64,000 nucleotides of DNA, from contig NZ_JAAOIX010000011.1 in the NCBI RefSeq assembly GCF_011440395.1, positions 1 to 64,000 on the forward strand, given 5' to 3'. A model generated the notes under the pieces. It had not been told where the DNA came from. It searched no databases and saw only the letters and a program-made list of their open reading frames with translations. Below, piece after piece: positions 30,240-38,788 of the stretch. The stretch's first letter is position 1, and every line of letters begins with the position of its first letter. The stretch comes from Pseudomaricurvus alcaniphilus. Its GTDB lineage: Bacteria; Pseudomonadota; Gammaproteobacteria; Pseudomonadales; Cellvibrionaceae. A program made the position numbers and the translations under genes.

Positions 30240-31202
30240 ATGACCGGCGCCGCCAACCCCTTGCAATTACAGTGTTTTCGCAGCCTCTGGGGTTACAGTG
30301 GCTCCGCGACAGTGGCCGCGACCAGTGCCAAACAGGACGGCTACAGCGGTCTCGAGGGCCGTGTGCCGGTCGACCGAGCTGAGCAGCGCATGCTGGCCCG
30401 AACCCTTACCGACCTGCAATTACACTACATAGTCGAAGTGGCCACCACCGGCAGCTATGTACCCGACCGCCGCCAAAACGTCGCGCAGCACCTCGACGAT
30501 TTAAAACTGCAACTGCAACGGCTGGAATATTTACAGCCGCAGTTTGTCACCTGCCTCGGCGGCTGTGATGCTTGGACAGTAGCCCAATCGGTGGATTTTT
30601 TCGCCAGCGCAACCGAGCTTGCCCGTCAATTCGGGCTCGACATCAGCTTCGAAACCCACCGTGGCCGCAGCCTGTTCAACCCTTGGGTGACGCGGGATAT
30701 CCTCGCCCAACTGCCCGATCTCAAGCTGACCTTCGATATCAGTCACTGGGTGGTGGTGTGTGAAGGCTTGCAAGCTACGGAAGAGCAAATTATTCGCGAT
30801 CTCGCCCGCCACGCCCATCACATCCATGCCCGGGTTGGCTATGACCAGGGGCCACAAGTGCCCGATCCGCGCCTCGGGGTATATCGCGAGGCCTTGCAAC
30901 GCCACCTGGGCTACTGGCAATGGCTGTGGAGTTCCCAACGCCAGCGCGGTTATACCGGGATCAGTGTAACCCCGGAATTTGGGCCCGATGGTTACGAGTA
31001 TCGCAGCCCGGGCGGTGAGTTGCCCCTGGTGGACCTGGACGACATCAACCTGTTTATGGCGAACTTTCTGCGCGCCAACTTTGCCGAGTGGCGAACGGCG
31101 GTAGCAACTCAGCCAGAGGCAACGCCCCCTGCGATCCCGGCGAACCCTTCAACGCCCCCTTCAACACCCCCTTCAACGCCCTCAAAGAGACTGCCACAAT
31201 GA
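30240..31202 (+). CDS. Xylose-isomerase-like TIM-barrel protein
   Basis: A 320-residue protein of the sugar-phosphate isomerase/epimerase (AP endonuclease 2) superfamily. Typical strand-end motifs are FVTCLGGCDAW, ISFETHRGRSLFNPW, LKLTFDISHWVVV, HHIHARVGYDQGPQVPDP and ISVTPEFGPDGYEY. These supply the usual Glu, Asp, His and Glu metal ligands. The C-terminal tail is a Pro/Ser/Thr run encoded by three tandem 12-bp repeats (31145-31180). The ATG directly follows the desaturase stop, and its own stop overlaps the regulator start by 4 bp (ATGA). A hydrolase or isomerase acting on the desaturase product is possible; the substrate is unknown. Confidence 0.8.
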   Translation: MTGAANPLQLQCFRSLWGYSGSATVAATSAKQDGYSGLEGRVPVDRAEQRMLARTLTDLQLHYIVEVATTGSYVPDRRQNVAQHLDDLKLQLQRLEYLQPQFVTCLGGCDAWTVAQSVDFFASATELARQFGLDISFETHRGRSLFNPWVTRDILAQLPDLKLTFDISHWVVVCEGLQATEEQIIRDLARHAHHIHARVGYDQGPQVPDPRLGVYREALQRHLGYWQWLWSSQRQRGYTGISVTPEFGPDGYEYRSPGGELPLVDLDDINLFMANFLRANFAEWRTAVATQPEATPPAIPANPSTPPSTPPSTPSKRLPQ

Positions 31203-31663
31203 CGGAGACCAGCAAGGACAAGCTGTGCCGCATCAGCGTTTCCCTGCCGGAAAACCTGTTGCAACAATTCGACACAATGGTCTCGGAGCGGGAGTACGAA
31301 AGTCGATCCCAGGCCATCGCCGATGTTCTGCACCAGAAACTGAACGAACACCGGGAGGAAATCGGCCAGGAAATCATGGCCGGCACCATCAACCTGGTGT
31401 TCGACCATTCGGTGCCGAACTTGCAAAAACAGCTGGCGGATATCCAGCACAAATACATCGATGAAGTGATCAGCAGTCTGCACGTGAACCTGGAAAACGC
31501 CAAGACCATGTCGGTGATCCTGGTACAGGGTCCGGGCCAGACCCTGAAAGCCATTGCCAATGAAATGATTTCCCGGCGCGGGGTGAGTACTGGTAAATTA
31601 CTGCTCAGTGCCGCTATTCTGCCGCCGGTACACCCACTCCCAAAGCATAACAATCCTGACTGA
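31199..31663 (+). CDS. NikR-like ribbon-helix-helix regulator with altered metal site
   Basis: A 154-residue protein with NikR architecture: ribbon-helix-helix domain (residues 8-50, LCRISVSLPENLLQQFD, ESRSQAIADVLHQKL) and an ACT-like C-terminal domain (about 60-135, including RRGVSTGKLLL). Aligned to E. coli NikR, the ligands His76 and His87 are kept (His84, His95), but His89 becomes Asn97 and Cys95 becomes Thr103. The square-planar nickel site is therefore incomplete, so nickel sensing is unlikely in the classical form. It overlaps the TIM-barrel gene by ATGA. A matching operator lies at 23753-23782. It probably represses the island in response to another ligand. Confidence 0.85.
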   Translation: MTETSKDKLCRISVSLPENLLQQFDTMVSEREYESRSQAIADVLHQKLNEHREEIGQEIMAGTINLVFDHSVPNLQKQLADIQHKYIDEVISSLHVNLENAKTMSVILVQGPGQTLKAIANEMISRRGVSTGKLLLSAAILPPVHPLPKHNNPD

Positions 31664-31676
31664 CAGCGAGAGACAA

Positions 31677-32396
31677 ATGAAACTGGACTCTTATTCCACC
31701 ACCCTGCCCGGCGCCAGCCACTGGTCGCTGGTGATCCGGCGCGGCATGCAGCTGCAAATCACCGATCTCAACGGCGGTGCCAACGTCGGTATGTTGTTCT
31801 ATAACCCCACCTTGCTGAGCGAGAAATACAACGCCCCGGATACACTCAAATGCCAGCACACCTTCAAGCTGACCCGCGGCAACTGTCTCTATTCCGATAT
31901 GGGGCGTATTTTTTGTTCCGTTACCGATGACACCTTTGGCTGGCACGACAGTGTCTGTGGCAACTCCCACGCCGCCCACATCGAACAGCGCTGGGGCAAG
32001 CGTGATTACCAGCGCGACCACAATGAGTGGCAGCAAAACGGCTACGACAGTTTTCTGGTGGAGCTGGCAAAATACAACCTCAGCGCCCGGGACATGGCCG
32101 CCAACGTCAACTGGTTCAGCAAGGTGGCGGTGGATACCGAGGGCAACCTGGCCCTGGCGGGCAGGTCCAGCGCCGGCGACAACCTGCGCCTGCGTTTTGA
32201 GATGGATACTTTGGTGATTCTGCACACCTGCCCGCACCCGCTGAATGCCGATGCCAGCTACCCCTTTACCCCGATTGGCCTCAAACTGGATAAAGCCGCC
32301 GCCGTTGCCGAAGATGATTTTTGCCTCAATTCCCGGCCGGAAAACCAGCGGGGTTTTCACAATAACGCGCTCTATCACATGGGCCTGGACTCCTAG
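31677..32396 (+). CDS. UAAP1-type DUF1989 protein, carboxyguanidine deiminase subunit
   Basis: A 239-residue member of the urea-amidolyase-associated protein 1 family. It shows the DUF1989 core: IRRGMQLQITDLNGGANVGMLFYNP, SEKYNAPDTLKCQHTFKLTRGNCLYSDMGRIFCSV, HDSVCGNS, and VNWFSKVAVDTEGNLAL. UAAP pairs have been shown to act as a two-subunit carboxyguanidine deiminase (CgdAB) that converts carboxyguanidine to allophanate and ammonia. ATG 31677 follows GAGAG at good distance, 13 bp after the regulator stop. The partner is 9 bp downstream. Confidence 0.87.
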   Translation: MKLDSYSTTLPGASHWSLVIRRGMQLQITDLNGGANVGMLFYNPTLLSEKYNAPDTLKCQHTFKLTRGNCLYSDMGRIFCSVTDDTFGWHDSVCGNSHAAHIEQRWGKRDYQRDHNEWQQNGYDSFLVELAKYNLSARDMAANVNWFSKVAVDTEGNLALAGRSSAGDNLRLRFEMDTLVILHTCPHPLNADASYPFTPIGLKLDKAAAVAEDDFCLNSRPENQRGFHNNALYHMGLDS

Positions 32397-32405
32397 GGAG
32401 GCAAT

Positions 32406-33044
32406 ATGATTAAAACAAGTCCGCTGCAAAGCAAGTCGGCCATATTTCGCCAGATAGTCGACGCCGGAGATTATTTTATCAAGCGGCTGGAACAGGGCCA
32501 GACCATCCGCATACTCGACCTGGAGGGTAACCAGGCCGCCGACACCCTGTTCTATAACGCCGATGATCCCAGTGAGCGCTACAGCGCCACGGATACCATT
32601 CGCGAGCAGGGCAATCTGTATTTGAGCGCCGGTACCCGGCTGAAAACCAACCTCAACCGCGACCTGCTGGAAATCACCGCTGACACCTGTGGCCGCCACG
32701 ATACCGTCGGCGGCGCCTGCGCCACAGAATCCAACACCGTGCGCTACGACCTGGAAAAGCGCTGCATGCACGCCTGTCGCGACAGCTGGATGTTGGCGAT
32801 CCAGGAACACGATGAGCTGGGGCTGCAAAAAGCTGACATAACCCACAACATCAATTTCTTTATGAATGTGCCGGTGACGCCCGAGGGCGGGCTGACCTTT
32901 GAAGATGGTATTTCCGCCCCGGGCAAATACGTGGAATTGAAAGCGCTAATGAATGTTATTGTGTTGATTTCCAATTGCCCGCAGCTGAATAATCCCTGCA
33001 ATGGCTACAACCCTACCCCGATCGAAGTTTTGATCTGGGATTAA
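32406..33044 (+). CDS. UAAP2-type DUF1989 protein, carboxyguanidine deiminase subunit
   Basis: A 212-residue paralogue of the preceding protein. The DUF1989 signature is [40 protein letters not shown], followed by [17 protein letters not shown] and [21 protein letters not shown]. The conserved Cys of GGACATES and Cys of [10 protein letters not shown] are candidate metal or catalytic residues. The pair should form the heteromeric deiminase between the carboxylase and allophanate hydrolase. GGAGG precedes ATG 32406. The 104-bp gap after it holds the second riboswitch. Confidence 0.87.
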   Translation: MIKTSPLQSKSAIFRQIVDAGDYFIKRLEQGQTIRILDLEGNQAADTLFYNADDPSERYSATDTIREQGNLYLSAGTRLKTNLNRDLLEITADTCGRHDTVGGACATESNTVRYDLEKRCMHACRDSWMLAIQEHDELGLQKADITHNINFFMNVPVTPEGGLTFEDGISAPGKYVELKALMNVIVLISNCPQLNNPCNGYNPTPIEVLIWD

Positions 33045-33083
33045 TTGACTGCACTGGCGTATACGACGCACTACACTAACAGC

Positions 33084-33130
33084 CCGGCGGGACGACCCGG
33101 CGGTTATTAATTGAATTGAGACGACTCAAT
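33084..33130 (+). promoter_or_regulatory. Second guanidine-II riboswitch, before the carboxylase gene
   Basis: Again two ACGA-loop hairpins. P1 is CCGGCGGG-ACGA-CCCGGCGG (33084-33103, 8 positions with one G-G mismatch); P2 is ATTGAG-ACGA-CTCAAT (33115-33130, 6 perfect pairs). The linker is 11 nt, the same as at 29225. The loops are closed by GG/CC and GAG/CTC. It ends 18 nt before the GTG start, with AAAGG between, so it can control translation of the carboxylase and perhaps the hydrolase. Confidence 0.88.
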
Positions 33131-33148
33131 CGGCAAAGGTAAAAGATT

Positions 33149-36100
33149 GTGTTTACTAAGGTATTGATCGCCAATCGCGGCGCCATCGCTGTCCGCATCA
33201 TTCGCACCCTGAAGCGCCTGGGCGTTACCTCCGTGGCGGTCTACGCCGAAGCGGATCGGGACTCACTGCACGTCAGCCAGGCCGATTTCGCCATCAGCCT
33301 CGGCGAAGGCAATGCGGCGGCCACCTATCTCAACCAGGACAAATTATTTGCCATAGCGTCCGCCACCGGTGCCGAAGCCATTCATCCAGGCTACGGTTTT
33401 TTAAGCGAAAACGCCGAGTTTGCGCAACGCTGCGAGCTCGAAAGGGTGGTCTTTCTCGGGCCGCGGCCTGAGCAAATGCTGGAGTTTGGCTTGAAACACC
33501 GGGCCCGGGAACTGGCTCAACAATGCCAGGTGCCGCTTTTGCCCGGTTCAGAATTGCTCAGTGACCTGGCGGCAGCCAGCGCCGCCGCCGAGCAGATCGG
33601 TTTTCCAGTGATGCTGAAGTCCACCGCCGGCGGCGGCGGTATCGGCATGAGCCGCTGCAATGACCAGGCCGCACTGGCGGCAGCGTTTGAATCGGTGAAA
33701 CGCCTGAGCGGCAACAACTTTGGCAACAGCGGCGTGTTCCTGGAAAAGTTTATTACCCGCGCCCGCCACATCGAGGTACAGGTGTTTGGTGATGGTGAGG
33801 GCAATGCGGTCACCCTGGGTGAGCGGGATTGCTCCGCCCAGCGCCGCAACCAGAAAGTCATTGAAGAGACCCCGGCACCCAATATACCCGCACCGGTACG
33901 GGAGGAATTGGCGGCGGTGGCCAGGCGCCTGGCCAGCAGCGTCAATTATCGCAGCGCCGGCACAGTGGAGTTTATCTACGACAGCGACAGCGACCAGTTT
34001 TACTTTCTCGAGGTCAATACCCGCCTGCAAGTAGAGCACGGTGTTACCGAGCAGGTCTACGGTGTCGACCTGGTGGAATGGATGGTGAAACTGGGTGCCG
34101 CCGAACTGGCGCCACTGGCAGAGCTGGCAAAAGACCTGCAACCCCGCGGCCACAGCATCCAGGCGAGAATCTACGCCGAGGACACCAACAAGGATTTCCA
34201 GCCCTGCGCCGGCCTGCTCACCCAGGTGGAATTCCCCCAGCTTTCCCCTACTCTGCGCATCGATCACTGGGTTGAGGCCGGTATCGAAGTCACACCTTTT
34301 TTCGATCCCATGTTAGCCAAGATCATCGCCACCGGCAGCGATCGCCAGCAGGCCTTGCAGCAACTTGCCCAGGCGCTGGCAGACACCCGCATCTACGGTA
34401 TCGAAACCAATATCGACTACGTCAGGCACGTACTCGAGCAACCGCAATTTGAGCAGGGCGAGATCACCACTAACGCCCTCAACAGCCTGCAATTAATCCC
34501 GGCCACCATCGATGTCCTCAGCTCCGGTACCCAGACCACAATCCAGGACTATCCGGGCCGCAGCGGCTACTGGCATGTGGGCATACCGCCTAGCGGCCCG
34601 TTTGACAGCGTCTCCTTTCGCCTCGGCAATCAGTTGCTGGGCAATGCCGCCGACGCAGCGGGGCTGGAAATTACCCTGAACGGCCCCACCCTTAAATTCA
34701 ACCAGCCCGCACGGGTGGTTATCGCCGGTGCAGATATTGACGCCCGCATAAGCAGTGGCAGCACTGGTCATAGCAGTGGCAGCCGCACACTGGAAAACTG
34801 GCAGGTGGCGGACATTGCGGCGGGCGACGTACTGACCCTCGGCGCCATCAACGGCCCTGGCAGCCGCGCCTACTTGCTGCTCGAGGGCGGCCTGGACTGC
34901 CCCCAATACCTCGGCTCCCGCGCTACCTTCACCCTCGGCCAATTTGGCGGCCACGGCGGGCGGGCACTGCGTACCGGCGATGTCTTGCACTGCGCTGCCC
35001 GGCCAGATAGCAGCCAGAGCGGCAACAATGCCGATCGCCTGCCCTGTTTACCAGCGGCAGCGCGGCCGCAACTGAGCTCGGAGTGGCAGCTGCGAGTTAT
35101 CTATGGGCCCCACGGGGCGGCTGATTTTTTTACCCCGGAGGATATCGAAACCTTTTTCGCCACCCCCTGGGAAGTGCACTATAACTCCAGCCGCACCGGC
35201 GTGCGCCTGCTCGGCCCCAAGCCGGTGTGGGCCAGGTCGGATGGCGGCGAGGCCGGCATGCACCCCAGCAATATCCACGACAACGCCTACGCCGTTGGCG
35301 CGGTGGATTTTACCGGTGACATGCCGGTTATTCTGGGGCCGGATGGCCCTTCACTGGGTGGCTTTGTGTGCCCGGCCACTGTGGTCAGCGCCGACCTCTG
35401 GAAGCTGGGACAGCTGCGCGCCGGTGACAAGGTTCGCTTCCTGCCAATTGCATTGCAGGACGCGGTGGCGCTGGAGCGCGACCAGCTCGACAGCCTCAAC
35501 CGCCTGCAACTGGAGTCGTTTCAGCCGGCGATGCTGCAGCCCGACTCCTGTATCGTCAAGGAGTTGCCGGCCAAGCTCAACGAAGCGGGCAAGGAACTTC
35601 CCAAAATCGTCTATCGGCTGCAGGGCGACCACTACCTGCTGATTGAATACGGACCGCTGCAGCTGGATATCAAGCTGCGTTTCCGCGTCCACGCGCTGAT
35701 GCTGTGGCTGCAGGACAATACCCTGCCGGGCCTGCGGGAACTCACGCCCGGGGTGCGTTCCCTGCAAGTCCACTACGACAGTCAAACCCTGGACCTGGAC
35801 ACCCTGCTGGCGCACCTGGAAACCGCAGAAGACGCCCTCGATCACTCGGCAGACCCGGAAGTGCCCGCCCGTATCGTCCATATTCCCCTGTCCTGGGACG
35901 ACGAGGCTTGCCGCATTGCCATCCAGAAATACATGCAATCGGTGCGCAAGGACGCGCCCTGGTGCCCGAGTAATATTGAATTTATCCGGCGTATCAACGG
36001 CCTGGACTCCATCGACGAGGTGAAGAAGATCGTCTTTGACGCCAGCTACCTGGTACTCGGCTTGGGGGATGTCTACCTGGGCGCGCCGGTGGCGACTCCG

Positions 36101-36814
36101 ATCGATCCACGCCACCGCCTGGTCACCACCAAGTACAATCCGGCGCGCACCTGGACGGCGGAAAACTCGGTGGGCATTGGCGGCAGCTATATGTGTGTCT
36201 ATGGCATGGAGGGGCCCGGCGGCTACCAGTTTGTGGGCCGCACCTTGCAAATGTGGAATCGCTTTCATAAGACCGCAGCTTTTAGCCAACCCTGGTTATT
36301 GCGCTTTTTTGACCAGATTCGGTTTTACGAGGTCAGTGCCGAAGAACTGGTTGCCATTCGCAAGGATTTTCCCAAGGGCCAGTACCCGGTCAAAATCGAG
36401 GAAACCGTGTTTAACCTTGGGGAATACGAGGGTTTCCTGCGCGACAACCAGGCGTCTATTGCGGACTTTACCCAGCGTCGGGAACGAGCCTTTGCCACCG
36501 AGTTGCAGCACTGGATCGAGTCCGGGCAGATGAATTTTGAACAGTCCCTGGCGGCAGAGAAAACGGCGCAGGAATTTGATTTGCCCGAGGGCGGCCAGGC
36601 GGTGGAAAGCCACGTCGCCGGCAGTGTCTGGCAAATCGCGGTGCAACCCGGTCAAACCGTCAACAGTGGCGACCTGCTGCTGGTGATTGAATCCATGAAG
36701 ATGGAAATCGAAGTGCATGCACCCTGTGCCGGGACCGTACATCAAATTTTGAAACAGGAAGGCGACCAGGTCAGTAGTGGCGACCCGCTGCTGACGATTG
36801 CCGTTCAAGATTGA
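33149..36814 (+). CDS. Guanidine carboxylase (urea carboxylase family), biotin-dependent
   Basis: A 1221-residue single-chain carboxylase. The biotin carboxylase domain (1-450) has LIANRGAIAVRII, HPGYGFLSENAEFA, KSTAGGGGIGMS and EVNTRLQVEHGVTE. The carboxyltransferase region has the KipA-like part (about 450-760, TIQDYPGRSGYWHVGIPPSGPFD) and the KipI-like part (about 820-1050). The C-terminal biotinyl domain has ESMKMEIE with biotinyl Lys1184. The family uses ATP and bicarbonate on urea or guanidine. The riboswitch directly upstream and the two deiminase genes favour guanidine, giving carboxyguanidine; an active-site alignment was not possible here. The start is GTG. Confidence 0.93.
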   Translation: MFTKVLIANRGAIAVRIIRTLKRLGVTSVAVYAEADRDSLHVSQADFAISLGEGNAAATYLNQDKLFAIASATGAEAIHPGYGFLSENAEFAQRCELERVVFLGPRPEQMLEFGLKHRARELAQQCQVPLLPGSELLSDLAAASAAAEQIGFPVMLKSTAGGGGIGMSRCNDQAALAAAFESVKRLSGNNFGNSGVFLEKFITRARHIEVQVFGDGEGNAVTLGERDCSAQRRNQKVIEETPAPNIPAPVREELAAVARRLASSVNYRSAGTVEFIYDSDSDQFYFLEVNTRLQVEHGVTEQVYGVDLVEWMVKLGAAELAPLAELAKDLQPRGHSIQARIYAEDTNKDFQPCAGLLTQVEFPQLSPTLRIDHWVEAGIEVTPFFDPMLAKIIATGSDRQQALQQLAQALADTRIYGIETNIDYVRHVLEQPQFEQGEITTNALNSLQLIPATIDVLSSGTQTTIQDYPGRSGYWHVGIPPSGPFDSVSFRLGNQLLGNAADAAGLEITLNGPTLKFNQPARVVIAGADIDARISSGSTGHSSGSRTLENWQVADIAAGDVLTLGAINGPGSRAYLLLEGGLDCPQYLGSRATFTLGQFGGHGGRALRTGDVLHCAARPDSSQSGNNADRLPCLPAAARPQLSSEWQLRVIYGPHGAADFFTPEDIETFFATPWEVHYNSSRTGVRLLGPKPVWARSDGGEAGMHPSNIHDNAYAVGAVDFTGDMPVILGPDGPSLGGFVCPATVVSADLWKLGQLRAGDKVRFLPIALQDAVALERDQLDSLNRLQLESFQPAMLQPDSCIVKELPAKLNEAGKELPKIVYRLQGDHYLLIEYGPLQLDIKLRFRVHALMLWLQDNTLPGLRELTPGVRSLQVHYDSQTLDLDTLLAHLETAEDALDHSADPEVPARIVHIPLSWDDEACRIAIQKYMQSVRKDAPWCPSNIEFIRRINGLDSIDEVKKIVFDASYLVLGLGDVYLGAPVATPIDPRHRLVTTKYNPARTWTAENSVGIGGSYMCVYGMEGPGGYQFVGRTLQMWNRFHKTAAFSQPWLLRFFDQIRFYEVSAEELVAIRKDFPKGQYPVKIEETVFNLGEYEGFLRDNQASIADFTQRRERAFATELQHWIESGQMNFEQSLAAEKTAQEFDLPEGGQAVESHVAGSVWQIAVQPGQTVNSGDLLLVIESMKMEIEVHAPCAGTVHQILKQEGDQVSSGDPLLTIAVQD

Positions 36815-36883
36815 TGGCCTTGCGACTGAATACTCACTAATCGCCCGCGTTTACCCGGGCGCGTAAATTGACTGGAAAAAACT

Positions 36884-38695
36884 ATGGAACTGCAAAATCT
36901 CACCATCGATTATTTGAAAAGCCAGTACCAGGCCGGCACCTTTACCCCCCAGGAGCTGGTGGATCACCTGCTGCACAAGACGCAGACATACAGTGATAAA
37001 AACCTGTTTATACAGATGCTCCCCCTCGACGAAATCAAGAACTATATCGGCAACCTGGACCCGGCGGAAATCGACAGCAAGCCGCTCTGGGGCATTCCCT
37101 TTGTCATTAAAGACAATATTGACCTGGCGGGTATAGCCACCACCGCCGCCTGCGAAGCGTTTAGTTATGTTCCCTCGAAAAGCGCGTTCGTTGTCCAGCA
37201 GTTGATTAACGCCGGCGCCATTCCGCTGGCGAAAACCAATATGGACCAGTTCGCCACCGGCCTGGTGGGCACCCGCTCGCCGGACAAATGGGGTCCCTGC
37301 CGCAACTCTTTTAACAACAACTTCGTCTCTGGCGGTTCCAGCAGTGGTTCGGCGGTGGCAGTCGCACTGGGTTTGGCCAGCTTTTCACTGGGCACCGACA
37401 CTGCCGGTTCCGGCCGGGTACCGGCGGCCTTTAATAATTTGATCGGCCTGAAACCGTCGCGCGGGCTGTTGAGTTGCACCGGTGTGGTTCCCGCCTGCAA
37501 GTCCCTGGACTGTGTCTCGATCTTTGCCACAACCACCGATGACGCCAGCCAGGTGTTTGAAGTGGCCGCGCAGTTTGATCCGGAGGATTGCTACTCGCGC
37601 AAAAATCCGGCCACCAATTTTAACAATTACGGTGCGGCCAAACAGCCGTTCCGTTTTGCCATCCCGCAGGAACAGCAACTGGAGTTCTTCGGCAACATTG
37701 CTGCCAGCAATCTGTTTGACGCAGCGGTGGCGCAACTGGAGGCCCTTGGCGGAGTCAAGGTGGAGATCGATTTCTCGCCCCTGTTTGACGCCGCTAAACT
37801 GCTTTACTCCGGCCCCTGGGTCACGGAACGCTATGTTGCCACGGAAGAAATCTACACCGAGCAACCGGAAGCGATGCTGCCGGTGATCCGGGAGATTATC
37901 GGCAAGGGGGTGGGCTTAACAGCCGCGGATACCTTCAAGGCCCTGTACCAGTTACAGGCATACAAGCAGCAAGCCGATCTGCTGTTTGCCGAGGTGGATA
38001 TCCTGGTCACGCCCACCGCTGGCACCATCTACACCCAGGGTGAAATGGCCGACAACCCCATCGGCTTAAACAGCAACCTGGGTTATTACACCAACTTTAT
38101 GAACTTGCTCGACTACAGCGCCATCGCCGTGCCCGCCGGCTTTTTCGAAAACGGTTTGCCGTTCGGTATCACCCTGGCCGGAAAGGCGTTTGATGACAGC
38201 AAACTGTTGTCCATGGCCAATCACTGGCAGACCAGCAATCAGTACCCGCTCGGCGCTACCGATTGGCCGCTACCCGCCCTGCGGGAGTCAGCCCCGGGTG
38301 TAATGGACAGCGTGGATGTGGTGGTATGCGGCGCGCACCTGGAAGGGCTTGCACTCAATTGGCAGCTGCTGGATCGGGACGCCAAACTGCTTGAGCGCAC
38401 CAGTACCGCGGCGAATTACCGCCTCTATGCGCTCGCCGGCGGGCCGCCCTATCGCCCGGGACTGGTCCGCGACAGCAATAACGGCAGTGCTATTGAGGTC
38501 GAAGTCTGGCGCCTGCCTACTTCCCAGTTCGGCAGCTTTGTGGCGGGCATACCCCAGCCACTGGGCATCGGCAAGGTAGAGTTGACTGACGGCCGCTGGG
38601 TCGCCGGCTTTATCTGTGAACCCTGCGCTACTGATAATGCAGATGAGATCACCCATTTGGGCGGCTGGCGCAACTATCTGGCCCAGCAACAGTAA
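36884..38695 (+). CDS. atzF: Allophanate hydrolase
   Basis: A 603-residue enzyme. The N-terminal amidase-signature domain has the Ser-cisSer-Lys triad: Lys76 in FVIKDNID, the cis-Ser in GGSSSGSA (Ser152/153), and nucleophile Ser176 in GTDTAGSGR. The C-terminal domain of about 130 residues (from 470, VDVVVCGAHLEGLALNWQLLD) is specific to allophanate hydrolases and acts in a decarboxylation or second step. It converts allophanate to two ammonia and two CO2, the last step of the pathway. A CGCCCG/CGGGCG stem lies in the 69-bp spacer before it. Confidence 0.95.
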   Translation: MELQNLTIDYLKSQYQAGTFTPQELVDHLLHKTQTYSDKNLFIQMLPLDEIKNYIGNLDPAEIDSKPLWGIPFVIKDNIDLAGIATTAACEAFSYVPSKSAFVVQQLINAGAIPLAKTNMDQFATGLVGTRSPDKWGPCRNSFNNNFVSGGSSSGSAVAVALGLASFSLGTDTAGSGRVPAAFNNLIGLKPSRGLLSCTGVVPACKSLDCVSIFATTTDDASQVFEVAAQFDPEDCYSRKNPATNFNNYGAAKQPFRFAIPQEQQLEFFGNIAASNLFDAAVAQLEALGGVKVEIDFSPLFDAAKLLYSGPWVTERYVATEEIYTEQPEAMLPVIREIIGKGVGLTAADTFKALYQLQAYKQQADLLFAEVDILVTPTAGTIYTQGEMADNPIGLNSNLGYYTNFMNLLDYSAIAVPAGFFENGLPFGITLAGKAFDDSKLLSMANHWQTSNQYPLGATDWPLPALRESAPGVMDSVDVVVCGAHLEGLALNWQLLDRDAKLLERTSTAANYRLYALAGGPPYRPGLVRDSNNGSAIEVEVWRLPTSQFGSFVAGIPQPLGIGKVELTDGRWVAGFICEPCATDNADEITHLGGWRNYLAQQQ

Positions 38696-38722
38696 TAAGC
38701 CAGCGCCGCCATTTATATCTCC

Positions 38723-38768
38723 GCGGAAACCTGCAGCAGGTTTCCGCTGAATCTGTCGGCGCCGACAG
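38723..38768. terminator. Two adjacent perfect palindromes between convergent genes
   Basis: GCGGAAACCTGC (38723-38734) and GCAGGTTTCCGC (38736-38747) flank one base. A second perfect 16-bp palindrome CTGTCGGCGCCGACAG occupies 38753-38768. They sit between the ends of atzF and the minus-strand ATPase gene, where termination is needed, but no T run follows; a protein-binding dyad is an alternative. Confidence 0.5.
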
Positions 38769-38788
38769 ACTGGTAATTTTGGGGGCGA

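Noticed and set aside
31199-31663. Calling the regulator a nickel-responsive NikR
   Set aside because: Two of four nickel ligands are substituted and no nickel transporter or urease genes are nearby, so the plain NikR name would mislead.
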